A stretch of 64,000 bases of DNA from Brenneria nigrifluens DSM 30175 = ATCC 13028. Lineage in GTDB: Bacteria > Pseudomonadota > Gammaproteobacteria > Enterobacterales > Enterobacteriaceae. The stretch is taken from NCBI RefSeq assembly GCF_005484965.1, contig NZ_CP034036.1, forward strand, positions 3,224,001 to 3,288,000, in the 5' to 3' direction. The notes below the pieces were generated by a model that saw only the letters and a list, made by a program, of their open reading frames with translations, was not told where the DNA came from and made no database searches. How positions within the stretch are numbered: position 1 is the first letter of the stretch; each line of letters starts with the position of its first letter. Of this stretch, positions 16,360 through 24,038 are shown piece by piece. Both the position numbers and the translations under genes were made by a program.

Positions 16360-17433
16360 ATGAGCGAACATGGCGGCAATGTGCTGGAGATGGCATTAAA
16401 AATCGGCCTGGATGCCGGTGAGATTATTGACTTCAGCGCCAATATCAATCCGTTGGGAATGCCCGACGCGCTGAAGGCCGCGATTGTCAGCCAGCTTGAG
16501 CGCGCCGAGCGTTATCCCGATGTGGCGTATCGGGCGCTTCACGCGGCGCTGGCCCGCGTTCACGGCTGCGCCGCCGACAATATTATCGCCGGAAACGGCG
16601 CCACCGAACTGATTTATGCCGTGGTGCAATACCTGCGCCCACGGCGGGCGTTACTGTTGACGCCGGGATTTGCGGAATATCGGCGCGCCTTGCAGCGCGT
16701 CGGCTGTGAGATTGACGACTATGTCATGGAAGAAGTCGACGGTTTTCAACCCGACGTCCGGCTGCTGAGCGCGCTGGACAATGCCCGCTACGACTGCCTG
16801 TTTATCGCCACGCCAAATAACCCCACCGGACTGATGCCGGACGCCGGGCTGCTACAGGCCGTTGCCGAACGCTGCCGGCTGCGCCATACCGCCTTGATTA
16901 TCGATGAAGCCTTTATCGACTTTCTGCCGCGGGAAGCGGGCTTTATCCCGCAATTATCCGCTTTCCCCCAACTGTATATCCTGCGTTCGCTGACCAAATT
17001 TTTCGCCATTCCCGGCCTGCGCCTCGGCTATCTGGCGAGCGGCGACCGGGCGGCCGTTGCTGCCATGAAACGGTCGCGGGAACCCTGGACCATCAACGCC
17101 TTCGCCGCGCTGGCGGGAGAGATAGTGCTGGACGACGCTCCCTATATCGCCGCCACCCGCCGCTGGCTGGCGCGGCAGCAGGCGTGGCTTTACCGGGAGC
17201 TGGCCGCCATGCCCGAGCTGCAGGTCTGGCGGCCGGCGGCCAACTATATTTTTCTGCGCTGTCGGCGCCCGAAGACCGATTTGCAACGGGCGTTGCTGGA
17301 ACAGCGTATTCTTATCCGTTCCTGCGCCAACTATCCGGGGCTGACCGCCGACCATTACCGGGCGGCCGTCAAAAGCGCCGCCGACAACCGGCGGCTGGTC
17401 GCCGCGCTGCGCCGGATATTCGCTGATGGCTGA
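16360..17433 (+). CDS. cobD: L-threonine-O-3-phosphate decarboxylase
   Basis: PLP enzyme that makes (R)-1-aminopropanol O-2-phosphate, the linker between corrin ring and nucleotide loop, used by CbiB. The ATG at 16360 gives 357 residues, against 364 in Salmonella. Class I/II aminotransferase fold: IIDFSANINPLGMP near residue 20, FIATPNNPTGLM near 155, IIDEAFIDF near 187, and the PLP lysine in LRSLTKFFAIPGLRLGY near 217-222. It overlaps pduX by eight bases, so the two are probably co-translated. Because it is outside the riboswitch-controlled operon, its control is likely separate. Confidence 0.93.
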   Translation: MSEHGGNVLEMALKIGLDAGEIIDFSANINPLGMPDALKAAIVSQLERAERYPDVAYRALHAALARVHGCAADNIIAGNGATELIYAVVQYLRPRRALLLTPGFAEYRRALQRVGCEIDDYVMEEVDGFQPDVRLLSALDNARYDCLFIATPNNPTGLMPDAGLLQAVAERCRLRHTALIIDEAFIDFLPREAGFIPQLSAFPQLYILRSLTKFFAIPGLRLGYLASGDRAAVAAMKRSREPWTINAFAALAGEIVLDDAPYIAATRRWLARQQAWLYRELAAMPELQVWRPAANYIFLRCRRPKTDLQRALLEQRILIRSCANYPGLTADHYRAAVKSAADNRRLVAALRRIFADG

Positions 17434-18286
17434 AGCGCGCTGCCCGGCGTCCTGCGGCGAGCTGCTCCAGGGGTGGATCCTCGGCGGCGAAAAGCTGATC
17501 TCCTGCCCGGTAGACTGGTTCAGCGAAGTCGCGGTAACGGACGGCGCCCCCGGATTAACCGAGCGCCCGCGCATGCGCCGCATGCTGCAAGCGGTGCTCG
17601 CGCACTTCGGCCAGCCCGCGGACGGCGGGCGCGGCCTGCATATTGATTTTTCCTCCACCATCCCCGTCGCCAAAGGCATGGCCAGCAGCACGGCGGATCT
17701 GGCCGCCACCGCGCTGGCAACCGCCCGCCATATCGGACAAACGCTGGATGAAGCAGCCCTTGCCGCACTCTGCGTTCGGCTGGAACCGACCGACAGCACG
17801 TTGTTTCGCCAGTTGACGCTGTTCGATCATCAAACCGCCGCCACGGCGATTTCCTGCGACTGGCAGCCGCGGATGGATATTTTGCTGCTGGAAAGCCCGC
17901 TGACCCTTAACACCCTTGACTTTCACCGCCGCGATCGCCGGCAGGCGTTGCTGGACAATGCCGACGCGCTGGAGCGCGCCTGGCGGCGGTTCCGCCGCGC
18001 GGTTGAACGGCGGGAGCCCCACGGGCTGGGAGAAGCCTGCGTCATCAGCGCCGGCGCCAGTCAGCGGACGCTGCCCAAGCCCGCCTTTGGCGATCTGTTG
18101 GATCTGGTCGAAACCAGCGGCATTTACGGCTTGAACGTGGCGCACAGCGGCAGCGTGGTGGGATTGTTGCTCGACGGTCGTTATCACGATGTGGACAAAC
18201 TGCGCTGGCAATTGCGCCAGCGGGGCATTACCCGCCATTACCCCGTTCAGCATCTGTTGTCGATGGTCGCCGGCGGTGTGCGGTGA
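17426..18286 (+). CDS. pduX: L-threonine kinase
   Basis: ATP-dependent synthesis of L-threonine O-3-phosphate, the substrate of CobD. The 286-residue protein belongs to the GHMP kinase superfamily: the N-terminus MAEARCPASCGELLQGW is typical of PduX, and the ATP-binding motif is IPVAKGMASSTADLAATAL at about 82-100. Salmonella pduX belongs to the propanediol operon; here it is paired with cobD and no other pdu gene is visible. A bidirectional hairpin lies shortly after the stop. Confidence 0.92.
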   Translation: MAEARCPASCGELLQGWILGGEKLISCPVDWFSEVAVTDGAPGLTERPRMRRMLQAVLAHFGQPADGGRGLHIDFSSTIPVAKGMASSTADLAATALATARHIGQTLDEAALAALCVRLEPTDSTLFRQLTLFDHQTAATAISCDWQPRMDILLLESPLTLNTLDFHRRDRRQALLDNADALERAWRRFRRAVERREPHGLGEACVISAGASQRTLPKPAFGDLLDLVETSGIYGLNVAHSGSVVGLLLDGRYHDVDKLRWQLRQRGITRHYPVQHLLSMVAGGVR

Positions 18287-18310
18287 TGGGGAGAATAGGC
18301 GGAGACAACG

Positions 18311-18347
18311 AAAAAACGCCGAATAACGATATCGTCATCCGGCGTTT
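18311..18347. terminator. Intrinsic terminator, probably bidirectional
   Basis: AAACGCCG and CGGCGTTT flank an inner, partly palindromic GATAACGATATCGTCATC, giving a long hairpin. Read on the minus strand, a run of six T follows, fitting the end of the small lipoprotein gene. In the plus direction it lies 25 bases after pduX and could also stop that transcript. Confidence 0.75.
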
Positions 18348-18369
18348 GTCCGTTATGTAACAACAAAAA

Positions 18370-18540
18370 TTAACGCGGGCCTGCCTGGCCGCGATGTACG
18401 TCCTGGAAGCCGCCGTGCGGACCGCCGCCGCCATGACCACCACCACCATGACCGCCACCGCCGCCCGGAGGCGGAAACAGGCAACCGCTTAGTGCGGTAA
18501 TCAAAGCAACAACCCCGATGATTTTAAAAATACGACTCAT
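18370..18540 (-). CDS. Small Gly/His-rich lipoprotein of unknown function
   Basis: Encodes 56 residues from an ATG at 18540 with AGAGG at seven bases. Residues 1-20 form a lipoprotein signal ending in the lipobox LSGC, so the mature protein would begin at Cys20. The mature 37 residues are LFPPP followed by runs of four or five glycines separated by single histidines (HGGGGHGGGGPHGG), then FQDVHRGQAGPR. The lack of Asp at position +2 predicts outer-membrane sorting by Lol. The His-Gly pattern could bind metal such as nickel, zinc or cobalt, but that is inference. A hairpin with a T-run closes the transcript. I do not recognise a named family. Confidence 0.75.
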   Translation of the reverse strand: MSRIFKIIGVVALITALSGCLFPPPGGGGGHGGGGHGGGGPHGGFQDVHRGQAGPR

Positions 18541-18878
18541 ATTTACCTCTGTTTTATTGGGACTTCACCAGGCGAATCATAGGAGGCCGCCAATAAGCAG
18601 GCAATGCGGAATCTTCCTGAAAAGAAGCAAATAAACAGTTGGTTACATTCGCCTACTTATTCCTGTCACGATACGGACGGCTTACTGATAAAACGGGAAA
18701 ACCGCGCCGGCGGGCAGCGGCTATGAGTGCTTTTGCAGGCGGTTGATATGGATGGTCGGGAACATGATTTTATCGGTGGGCGGCGCCGCGCGCCCATCAA
18801 ATGCGGGTCCCTGCCTACTACCGCAGGAACGGCGGTAAAGAGACAGGGACGCGGGAAGCGGGAACGAATATCGGGGGG
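18541..18878. other. Intergenic region between the lipoprotein gene and gnd
   Basis: It holds the promoter side of the minus-strand lipoprotein gene, a dispersed palindromic repeat at 18806-18835 and the 3' flank of gnd. No gene or clear promoter is visible. Confidence 0.5.
18806..18835 (+). repeat. Dispersed palindromic repeat, copy 1
   Basis: The unit GGTCCCTGCCTAC, an 8-base spacer and GGAACGGCGG closely matches the reverse complement of 21089-21119 and more distantly 50728-50758. Confidence 0.6.
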
Positions 18879-20285
18879 TTATTCCAGCCACTCGGTGTGG
18901 AATACGCCTTCTTTATCGGTACGCTTATAGGTATGCGCGCCAAAGTAGTCGCGCTGGGCCTGAATCAGGTTGGCGGGCAATACCGCGGAGCGGTAGCTGT
19001 CGTAATAGGCGATGGCCGCCGAGAAGGTCGGGGTGGGAATACCCGCCTGAACGGCATAAGACACCACGTCACGCAGCGCCTGCTGGTATTCGTCCGCCAC
19101 TTGCTTGAAATACGGCGCCAGCAGCAGGTTGGCGATATCCGCTTTCTGCTGGTAGGCATCGGTGATTTTCTGCAGGAACTGGGCGCGAATAATACAGCCG
19201 GCGCGGAAAATCTTGGCGATCTCGCCGTAGTTGAGATGCCAGCCGTTTTCTTCCGATGCGGCTTTCAACTGCGAGAAACCCTGCGCGTAAGAGACGATTT
19301 TACCCAGATACAGCGCGCGACGAACCTTTTCCACGAATTCGGCCTTGTCGCCGTCGAACGGTTTGGCCGCCGGCCCGGTCAGCACTTTGGATGCCGCCAC
19401 GCGCTGATCTTTCAGGAAAGAGAGGTAGCGGGCAAACACCGATTCGGTGATCAAAGAGAGCGGTTCGCCCAGATCCAGCGAGCTTTGGCTGGTCCATTTA
19501 CCGGTGCCTTTATTCGCCGCCTCATCCAGAATAACGTCAACCAGATAGTTACCGTCTTCATCTTTTTTGGTGAAGATATCGGCGGTAATTTCGATCAGAT
19601 AGCTGCTCAGTTCTCCGTTATTCCACTCGGAGAAGGTGGCCGCCAGTTCTTCGTTGCCCAGATTCAGCGCCTGCTTCAACAGCGCATAGGCTTCGGCAAT
19701 CAGCTGCATATCGCCATATTCGATACCGTTGTGCACCATTTTCACATAGTGACCCGCGCCGTCGGCGCCGATATAGGCTACACAGGCTTCGCCTTCAGCG
19801 CGTGCGGCGATTTTTTCCAGAATCGGCGCCACCAGCTCATAGGCTTCCTTCTGACCGCCCGGCATGATGGAAGGCCCTTTCAGCGCGCCCTCTTCACCGC
19901 CGGAAACCCCGGTGCCGATAAAATTAAACCCTTCGGCGGACAGCTCGCGATTGCGACGAATGGTGTCTTTATAGAAGGTGTTGCCGCCGTCGATCAGGAT
20001 ATCGCCTTTCTCCAGATAGGGCTTCAGCGACGCGATGGTTTTATCGGTCGCCTCTCCGGCTTTAACCATCAGCAGAATACGGCGCGGTTTTTCCAGGGAT
20101 GCAACGAACTCTTCAACGGTGTAATAAGGCACCAGTTTTTTACCCGGATTTTCCGTAACGACTTCGTCAGTTTTATCTGCCGAGCGGTTAAAAATAGAAA
20201 CGGTATAGCCACGGCTTTCGATATTCAGCGCCAGATTACGCCCCATCACCGCCATACCGACAACGCCAATTTGCTGTTTGGACAT
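18879..20285 (-). CDS. gnd: 6-phosphogluconate dehydrogenase, decarboxylating
   Basis: Oxidative pentose phosphate pathway: 6-phosphogluconate plus NADP+ to ribulose 5-phosphate, CO2 and NADPH. The 468-residue protein begins MSKQQIGVVGMAVMGRNLAL (NADP-binding loop at residues 7-14). Substrate and catalytic segments are SGGEEGALKGPSIMPGG near residue 128 and the Lys in HYVKMVHNGIEYGDMQL near 183. The start has GGGAG eight bases upstream. As in most enterobacteria, gnd borders the surface polysaccharide locus, but here toxin-antitoxin genes lie between it and galF. Confidence 0.97.
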   Translation of the reverse strand: MSKQQIGVVGMAVMGRNLALNIESRGYTVSIFNRSADKTDEVVTENPGKKLVPYYTVEEFVASLEKPRRILLMVKAGEATDKTIASLKPYLEKGDILIDGGNTFYKDTIRRNRELSAEGFNFIGTGVSGGEEGALKGPSIMPGGQKEAYELVAPILEKIAARAEGEACVAYIGADGAGHYVKMVHNGIEYGDMQLIAEAYALLKQALNLGNEELAATFSEWNNGELSSYLIEITADIFTKKDEDGNYLVDVILDEAANKGTGKWTSQSSLDLGEPLSLITESVFARYLSFLKDQRVAASKVLTGPAAKPFDGDKAEFVEKVRRALYLGKIVSYAQGFSQLKAASEENGWHLNYGEIAKIFRAGCIIRAQFLQKITDAYQQKADIANLLLAPYFKQVADEYQQALRDVVSYAVQAGIPTPTFSAAIAYYDSYRSAVLPANLIQAQRDYFGAHTYKRTDKEGVFHTEWLE

Positions 20286-20463
20286 TAAAGCAACTCCCGT
20301 CTGAAAGGTAACCTGCCTGCCGCGATCATCATCCCCGCAGGCAATTAAAAGCAGGCCAACATGGTAACTCAGCTTGCGGCGGGTGAATAGTGATTGGTTT
20401 GATAGCCGCTCATGGTTACCATACTATTTTCGATACCTTTTTATACCCAGAAAGGAGGCATCC

Positions 20464-21064
20464 ATGGATATAAGATTTTATCTGCTTAAAGTCAGTCTTC
20501 GCGGAGTGAACCCCCGCCATCTGGCGACGCTTCGTGGTTCCCTCTTCCATTACGCTCGATCGGCTGCATGACGTGCTGCAAATCGTGATGGGATGGGAAG
20601 ACAACCACCTTCATCAGTTTTCCTTCGGCAAAAAACGTTTTACCGAACAGCCGGAACAAGGGGAAGAAGAAGGTTTCTATCGCCTTAACGAGTTACTGAA
20701 ACGCAAAAGCAACACCCTGACTTACCTTTATGATTTTGGCGACGGTTGGGAACACGAAATCATTTTGGAAGATAGCGACTACAAACCGGACGAGTTTGAT
20801 GGTTGGCTATTTTGCCTGGATGGAGAGCGCGTTTGCCCGCCAGAAGATTGCGGCGGCATACCCGGCTATGAAAACCTGCTCGGTATTCTTCAGAACCCCG
20901 CCCATAAAGACTATGAAGAAACATTGGAATGGTTGGGCATTCCGGCTGAACTGCTCGAGATTGCGCCGGATATTTTTGAGCAATTTGACCCCGGCGAGGT
21001 GAACGACAATTTACTTCTCTACACGCGCTGGACGAGAGACCGTTACCAGACGTGGTTCGGCTAG
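20464..21064 (+). pseudogene. pRiA4b ORF-3-like protein gene, frameshifted
   Basis: The ATG at 20464, preceded by AGGAGG, opens a frame reading MDIRFYLLKVSLRGVNP, the start of the plasmid pRiA4b ORF-3 family. At 20511-20515 there is a run of five C, after which the family sequence continues one frame over as IWRRFVVPSSITLDRLHDVL. Deleting one C restores a continuous frame of about 199 residues ending at 21064. The rest is intact, including YLYDFGDGWEHEI and PPEDCGGIPGYENLL. The function of the family is unknown. The shift may be a true mutation, slippage-dependent expression or a sequencing error in the C-run. Confidence 0.75.
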
Positions 21065-21088
21065 GGGCTTCCGGCGTTTATGACCTCT

Positions 21089-21119
21089 CCCGTCGTCCCT
21101 GCGGTCGTAGGCAGGGACC
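21089..21119 (-). repeat. Dispersed palindromic repeat, copy 2
   Basis: The reverse complement of this stretch matches 18806-18835 at about 27 of 30 positions, and GTCCCTGC/GCAGGGAC within it form a hairpin. Copies 1 and 2 lie in inverted orientation on either side of gnd. Confidence 0.6.
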
Positions 21120-21182
21120 TTCCCGATGGCGGCTCGGCGTCGAAAATCCGCGCCCTGCTGCAGTTCCAAACAAACCCGAGTC

Positions 21183-21238
21183 TCTGGCTGAAATCACGCC
21201 GCTGACGCGATGTCATCGGCGCAATTTCTTACGCCGGA
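21183..21238 (+). repeat. Short copy of the repeat carried inside the first MITE
   Basis: TGGCTGAAATCACGCCGCTG followed by ACGCGATG matches 2441-2465 almost exactly, and ATTTCTTACGCCG here follows at once, while in the MITE passenger it is about 170 bases further on (near 2648). The two therefore share flanks and differ by an internal insertion or deletion. Confidence 0.6.
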
Positions 21239-21321
21239 TGCAAGCGGATTAAATACTTAAATTATATTTAATATCATAATGTTAAATATATTTTGGAGGA
21301 AACCGTCTGCGCCTATAAACA

Positions 21322-21618
21322 TCACGCAACAACGCCTTCGGTCACTTCAATATTAGCTATATGGATACCCGCTGTAGCCATCATGGAGATCAGCTTATCA
21401 ATGCTGAAAAGGTGAATTTTACCATGCACCAGTTCGGAAACCCTGGGTTGGGTTATGCCAAGTGTACGAGCAGCTTCTGCCTGAGAGAGTTCTTTTCGAA
21501 CGATAAAGTCCGTCAGCACACGCATCAGTTGCGCGCGGATCTTCATATTTTCAGCCTGCTCAACAGTATCGCCTATAGCATCCCATACGCTGTCAAAAGT
21601 CTGAATCTGGATGGTCAT
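21322..21618 (-). CDS. HTH (XRE) antitoxin, HigA-like
   Basis: The 98-residue protein contains a helix-turn-helix of the XRE/HigA2 type at about residues 45-72 (LSQAEAARTLGITQPRVSELVHGKI), followed by a short C-terminal region. It should neutralise the adjacent toxin and repress the operon. It is the second gene of the pair, overlapping the toxin gene by four bases, the reverse-order layout typical of higBA. An AT-rich tract with no clear terminator follows. Confidence 0.85.
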   Translation of the reverse strand: MTIQIQTFDSVWDAIGDTVEQAENMKIRAQLMRVLTDFIVRKELSQAEAARTLGITQPRVSELVHGKIHLFSIDKLISMMATAGIHIANIEVTEGVVA

Positions 21619-21947
21619 TTCGTTCTCTCCTGTATCAGCGCCTTATACCGCTTTCTTGCAAGTTGCACATCTTTGGTACTGGTAGTTTCAGTTTTCTTCT
21701 GAAAACAATGAAGCACATACACAGCTTCTTCAAATTTAGCGACATACATCACTCTGTAAATGCCGAACTGGTCTTTTACGCGAATCTCTTTTACGCCAGA
21801 CCCGACTGTTGTAAAAGGTTTCCAGTCATCAGGATCATATCCCTGTTGCACTTTAGCTAGCTGATACCCTATCTCCTGTCGGGGCTCATCAGGGAACGCT
21901 CGGAGAGCGTCAAGGCTGCTGTCAATAAAGCTTATTTTTTTGTGCAT
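21615..21947 (-). CDS. RelE/HigB-superfamily toxin (Gp49-like)
   Basis: A 110-residue basic protein of the phage-derived Gp49-like/HigB group, predicted to cleave mRNA, usually at the ribosome. The C-terminal half EIRVKDQFGIYRVMYVAKFEEAVYVLHCFQKKTETTS is characteristic: the Arg/Tyr pair of IYRVMY and HCFQKKT correspond to the conserved core. It precedes the antitoxin gene and the pair appears complete. An inverted repeat at 21960-21979, just upstream, is the likely operator. Toxicity is inferred from family only. Confidence 0.87.
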   Translation of the reverse strand: MHKKISFIDSSLDALRAFPDEPRQEIGYQLAKVQQGYDPDDWKPFTTVGSGVKEIRVKDQFGIYRVMYVAKFEEAVYVLHCFQKKTETTSTKDVQLARKRYKALIQERTK

Positions 21948-21959
21948 CCCGCACTCGCC

Positions 21960-21979
21960 TTATACAAAATTTCGTATAA
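21960..21979 (-). promoter_or_regulatory. Probable operator of the HigBA-like pair
   Basis: TTATAC and GTATAA form a perfect inverted repeat separated by eight bases (AAAATTTC), 13 bases upstream of the toxin start codon. TATAC-like sequence within it may also be a promoter -10 element. An autorepressor site for the XRE antitoxin is the simplest reading. Confidence 0.5.
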
Positions 21980-22064
21980 AAGTATCGTACACCTATTACC
22001 TCAAGAACTCAATCCTACTCAACTATGTGAGGCAAAGGCGGGGATCTGCATCTGATGGCAAAAA

Positions 22065-22106
22065 GGTCCATACAAAATTATCTTTTTTGATAATTTTATG
22101 TAGACC
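22065..22106 (-). terminator. Intrinsic terminator after the HipBA-like operon
   Basis: On the minus strand GGTCTACATAAAATTATC pairs with GATAATTTTGTATGGACC, with two mismatches, around a loop of six A. Five T follow directly. It begins ten bases after the hipA-like stop. Confidence 0.8.
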
Positions 22107-22115
22107 TAAGGTGGG

Positions 22116-23399
22116 CTATTTACCAAGGCACACAAGATTGTTGTTAATAACGTCGGTGACCCGTTTCAACTCGGCATTGGGAATATCATCCGTTAACTGC
22201 ATAGCAATGCGGTAAAAATTCGCCGCAACAGTTTCGACTTCTTCAATTATCGCCCTCATCTTAACTGGCGCAATATCAGCGGCGGCGGCCACTTTCATCA
22301 GCAATTTGCGAGTAATGTTCGTACCATAACCGGCGACAGACGTTTGATGTTGCCCACCTGGCCCTTCCGCAAACGTAAGATCGAAAGCTGGCGATACCAC
22401 CCAGCTCTTTTCCTCATTAAGAAGAAATGCAAAGTTTTTTACATGATCATCCCGGTTATGCATAAGCACATTAAATACCATCCGCCTTGCCTGCACTTCC
22501 CGCTCCGCGACAGAACGAGTCATATAGGCCGTTGCCCGCAAAATGTCCGTATAATCCATACAAGGCTGGCGAAAATCGGCGTGTAAAGCCCCCGCCATAC
22601 TCAAAACAGGGATTCGCATACGATTGAAGCGATCAAAACGCTGTATACCAAAGGCAGCCAGACCAGAACCAAGATTAAAGTAATGCACTTCTGGAATAAC
22701 GATTCCAGCTCGATGGGCAATTTCTGCATACACATACTCAAGTGCGCAAACAGAGGGCTTTTCCCCGGCGGCGGGAAATTTCATCAGCCAGGAATAGCTT
22801 CCCTCAAAGGGCATTGTCGCCATCCGACCAGAACCGGGAGCGTATTCGACCAGTGCTTTTGGCCTCGCCCCCTGAGGAGATCCTCCCAATTGAATCAGTT
22901 CACGCAGCGCATCAGAGTCTTTTCCATCGACTTCCCTGTGAATCTGTTGCGCTAACTGTATCAGTGTCCGAATATTTTCCTCTGTTTGTCCATCATCAGG
23001 TAAAGGGTGTTTAGGCTCATAGGTCAGCGCCCCCATGGTATTGATACCCAGTAATGCCAGACGATCGAACACAGAAATATGACCAGGTTCGATATCATGA
23101 CGCCGTAAAAACTTGTCCATAAGCAATAAGCCCCAGCCGTCCGGCAATGAATCGGCGATAAAACCTGGAATGTAATCCTGAAAATGTTCGAACGACGAGT
23201 AAGTTACCGGGCTTAAAGGTAATTTATAAGGAGAAAACTCAATCTTATGCTCCAGTGCCTCGGGCGTATATTCGAAAAGATACCGTCCACGCGCCGTACT
23301 TTCAGCCAATTGCCCCAGAACCCACTCCTCTCCCCAACCACGGTAAACCACCTGTAAGTGACTCAACGGCTGAAACAAGCTTCCCTGATTATTCATCAT
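22116..23399 (-). CDS. HipA-family serine/threonine kinase toxin
   Basis: HipA kinases phosphorylate translation factors such as glutamyl-tRNA synthetase and cause growth arrest when not held by HipB. The 427 residues include an N-terminal HipA subdomain (about 15-110), the nucleotide-binding loop LGGSPQGARPKALVEY near 170, the catalytic HNRDDHVKNF near 315 and the metal-binding SPAFDLTFAEG near 336. All key residues of an active kinase seem present. The ATG overlaps the hipB-like stop by four bases. The single protein contains both N- and C-terminal kinase parts, so it is not the split HipT type. Its substrate is unknown. Confidence 0.88.
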   Translation of the reverse strand: MMNNQGSLFQPLSHLQVVYRGWGEEWVLGQLAESTARGRYLFEYTPEALEHKIEFSPYKLPLSPVTYSSFEHFQDYIPGFIADSLPDGWGLLLMDKFLRRHDIEPGHISVFDRLALLGINTMGALTYEPKHPLPDDGQTEENIRTLIQLAQQIHREVDGKDSDALRELIQLGGSPQGARPKALVEYAPGSGRMATMPFEGSYSWLMKFPAAGEKPSVCALEYVYAEIAHRAGIVIPEVHYFNLGSGLAAFGIQRFDRFNRMRIPVLSMAGALHADFRQPCMDYTDILRATAYMTRSVAEREVQARRMVFNVLMHNRDDHVKNFAFLLNEEKSWVVSPAFDLTFAEGPGGQHQTSVAGYGTNITRKLLMKVAAAADIAPVKMRAIIEEVETVAANFYRIAMQLTDDIPNAELKRVTDVINNNLVCLGK

Positions 23400-23752
23400 T
23401 CACTCCTTTTACGCTCACTGGATCGAACAATGCCCGCCGCTATAGGTTTTTTATAAGGAGATTTAGCGCGTTGCCGCACTGGCACTTTGAGTGCGTCATG
23501 TTGTGCAATATTGATTGGCTGCATCTTGAAAAGACTCGTAAGCTCACTTTCCAGACGCAAGGCAAATGCGACCTTCATAAAATTAAGCAATGTGCCTTGT
23601 CCGGTGTTCTCCAGTCTTTTCAGCGCGGATTCAGAAATACCACTTCGAGAGGCCAGATCGCGTTGGCGGATATTTTGTCGTAAACGATGCTCACGTAAAC
23701 GTTGCCCCAGTTCAGTCAACAACTCGGACTCAGTAAAAAAAATAAGAGACAT
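23396..23752 (-). CDS. HipB-like XRE-family antitoxin/repressor
   Basis: From the ATG at 23752, which has GGAGG seven bases upstream, the product has 118 residues; the frame is open further upstream but without signals. A helix-turn-helix covers about residues 14-70 (LGQRLREHRLRQNIRQRDLA, then SGISESALKRLE). The tail is basic (KSPYKKP, SSERKRSE). It is expected to bind the kinase product of the next gene and repress the operon from the palindromes at 23775-23866. Confidence 0.87.
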   Translation of the reverse strand: MSLIFFTESELLTELGQRLREHRLRQNIRQRDLASRSGISESALKRLENTGQGTLLNFMKVAFALRLESELTSLFKMQPINIAQHDALKVPVRQRAKSPYKKPIAAGIVRSSERKRSE

Positions 23753-23774
23753 AAATATACCTCCAACATCACAT

Positions 23775-23866
23775 TTAATGCCATAAGAGGTTTTTTTAGC
23801 TCCCTTATGCAAGAGAACACATATTAACCAAAATGCATAAAAGCCTCAAATAAATCTTTTATGCAT
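23775..23866 (-). promoter_or_regulatory. Operators of the HipBA-like operon
   Basis: ATGCATAAAAG at 23833-23843 and CTTTTATGCAT at 23856-23866 form a perfect 11-bp inverted repeat with a 12-base spacer. A second, imperfect pair of similar half-sites (CCATAAGAGG and CCCTTATGC, about 23781-23807) lies closer to the gene. The arrangement resembles the multiple HipB operators of E. coli, though the half-site sequence differs. Confidence 0.6.
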
Positions 23867-24038
23867 GATAAATGGCAATAAAAGGTTTAAACGCGGCGTT
23901 TAAAAGAAAGTGACTGTGGATTTGACATCCGTGGACCGAGTGTGTGCAGGAGAGATTCTCACCTGCACAGAAGGAATGCGGAAATAACAGAAAGGTCTAC
24001 GCGGCAAACGCTACGCGAAGAGAGCGGAAATTAAAAAA
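23867..24038. other. Intergenic region between galF and the HipBA-like operon
   Basis: No gene is visible. It contains the upstream edge of the hipBA-like promoter and the 3' flank of galF. No convincing terminator was found. Confidence 0.4.

Noticed and set aside
18801..20288. 495-codon plus-strand open frame opposite gnd
   Set aside because: It mirrors gnd on the other strand and lacks a ribosome site or family match.
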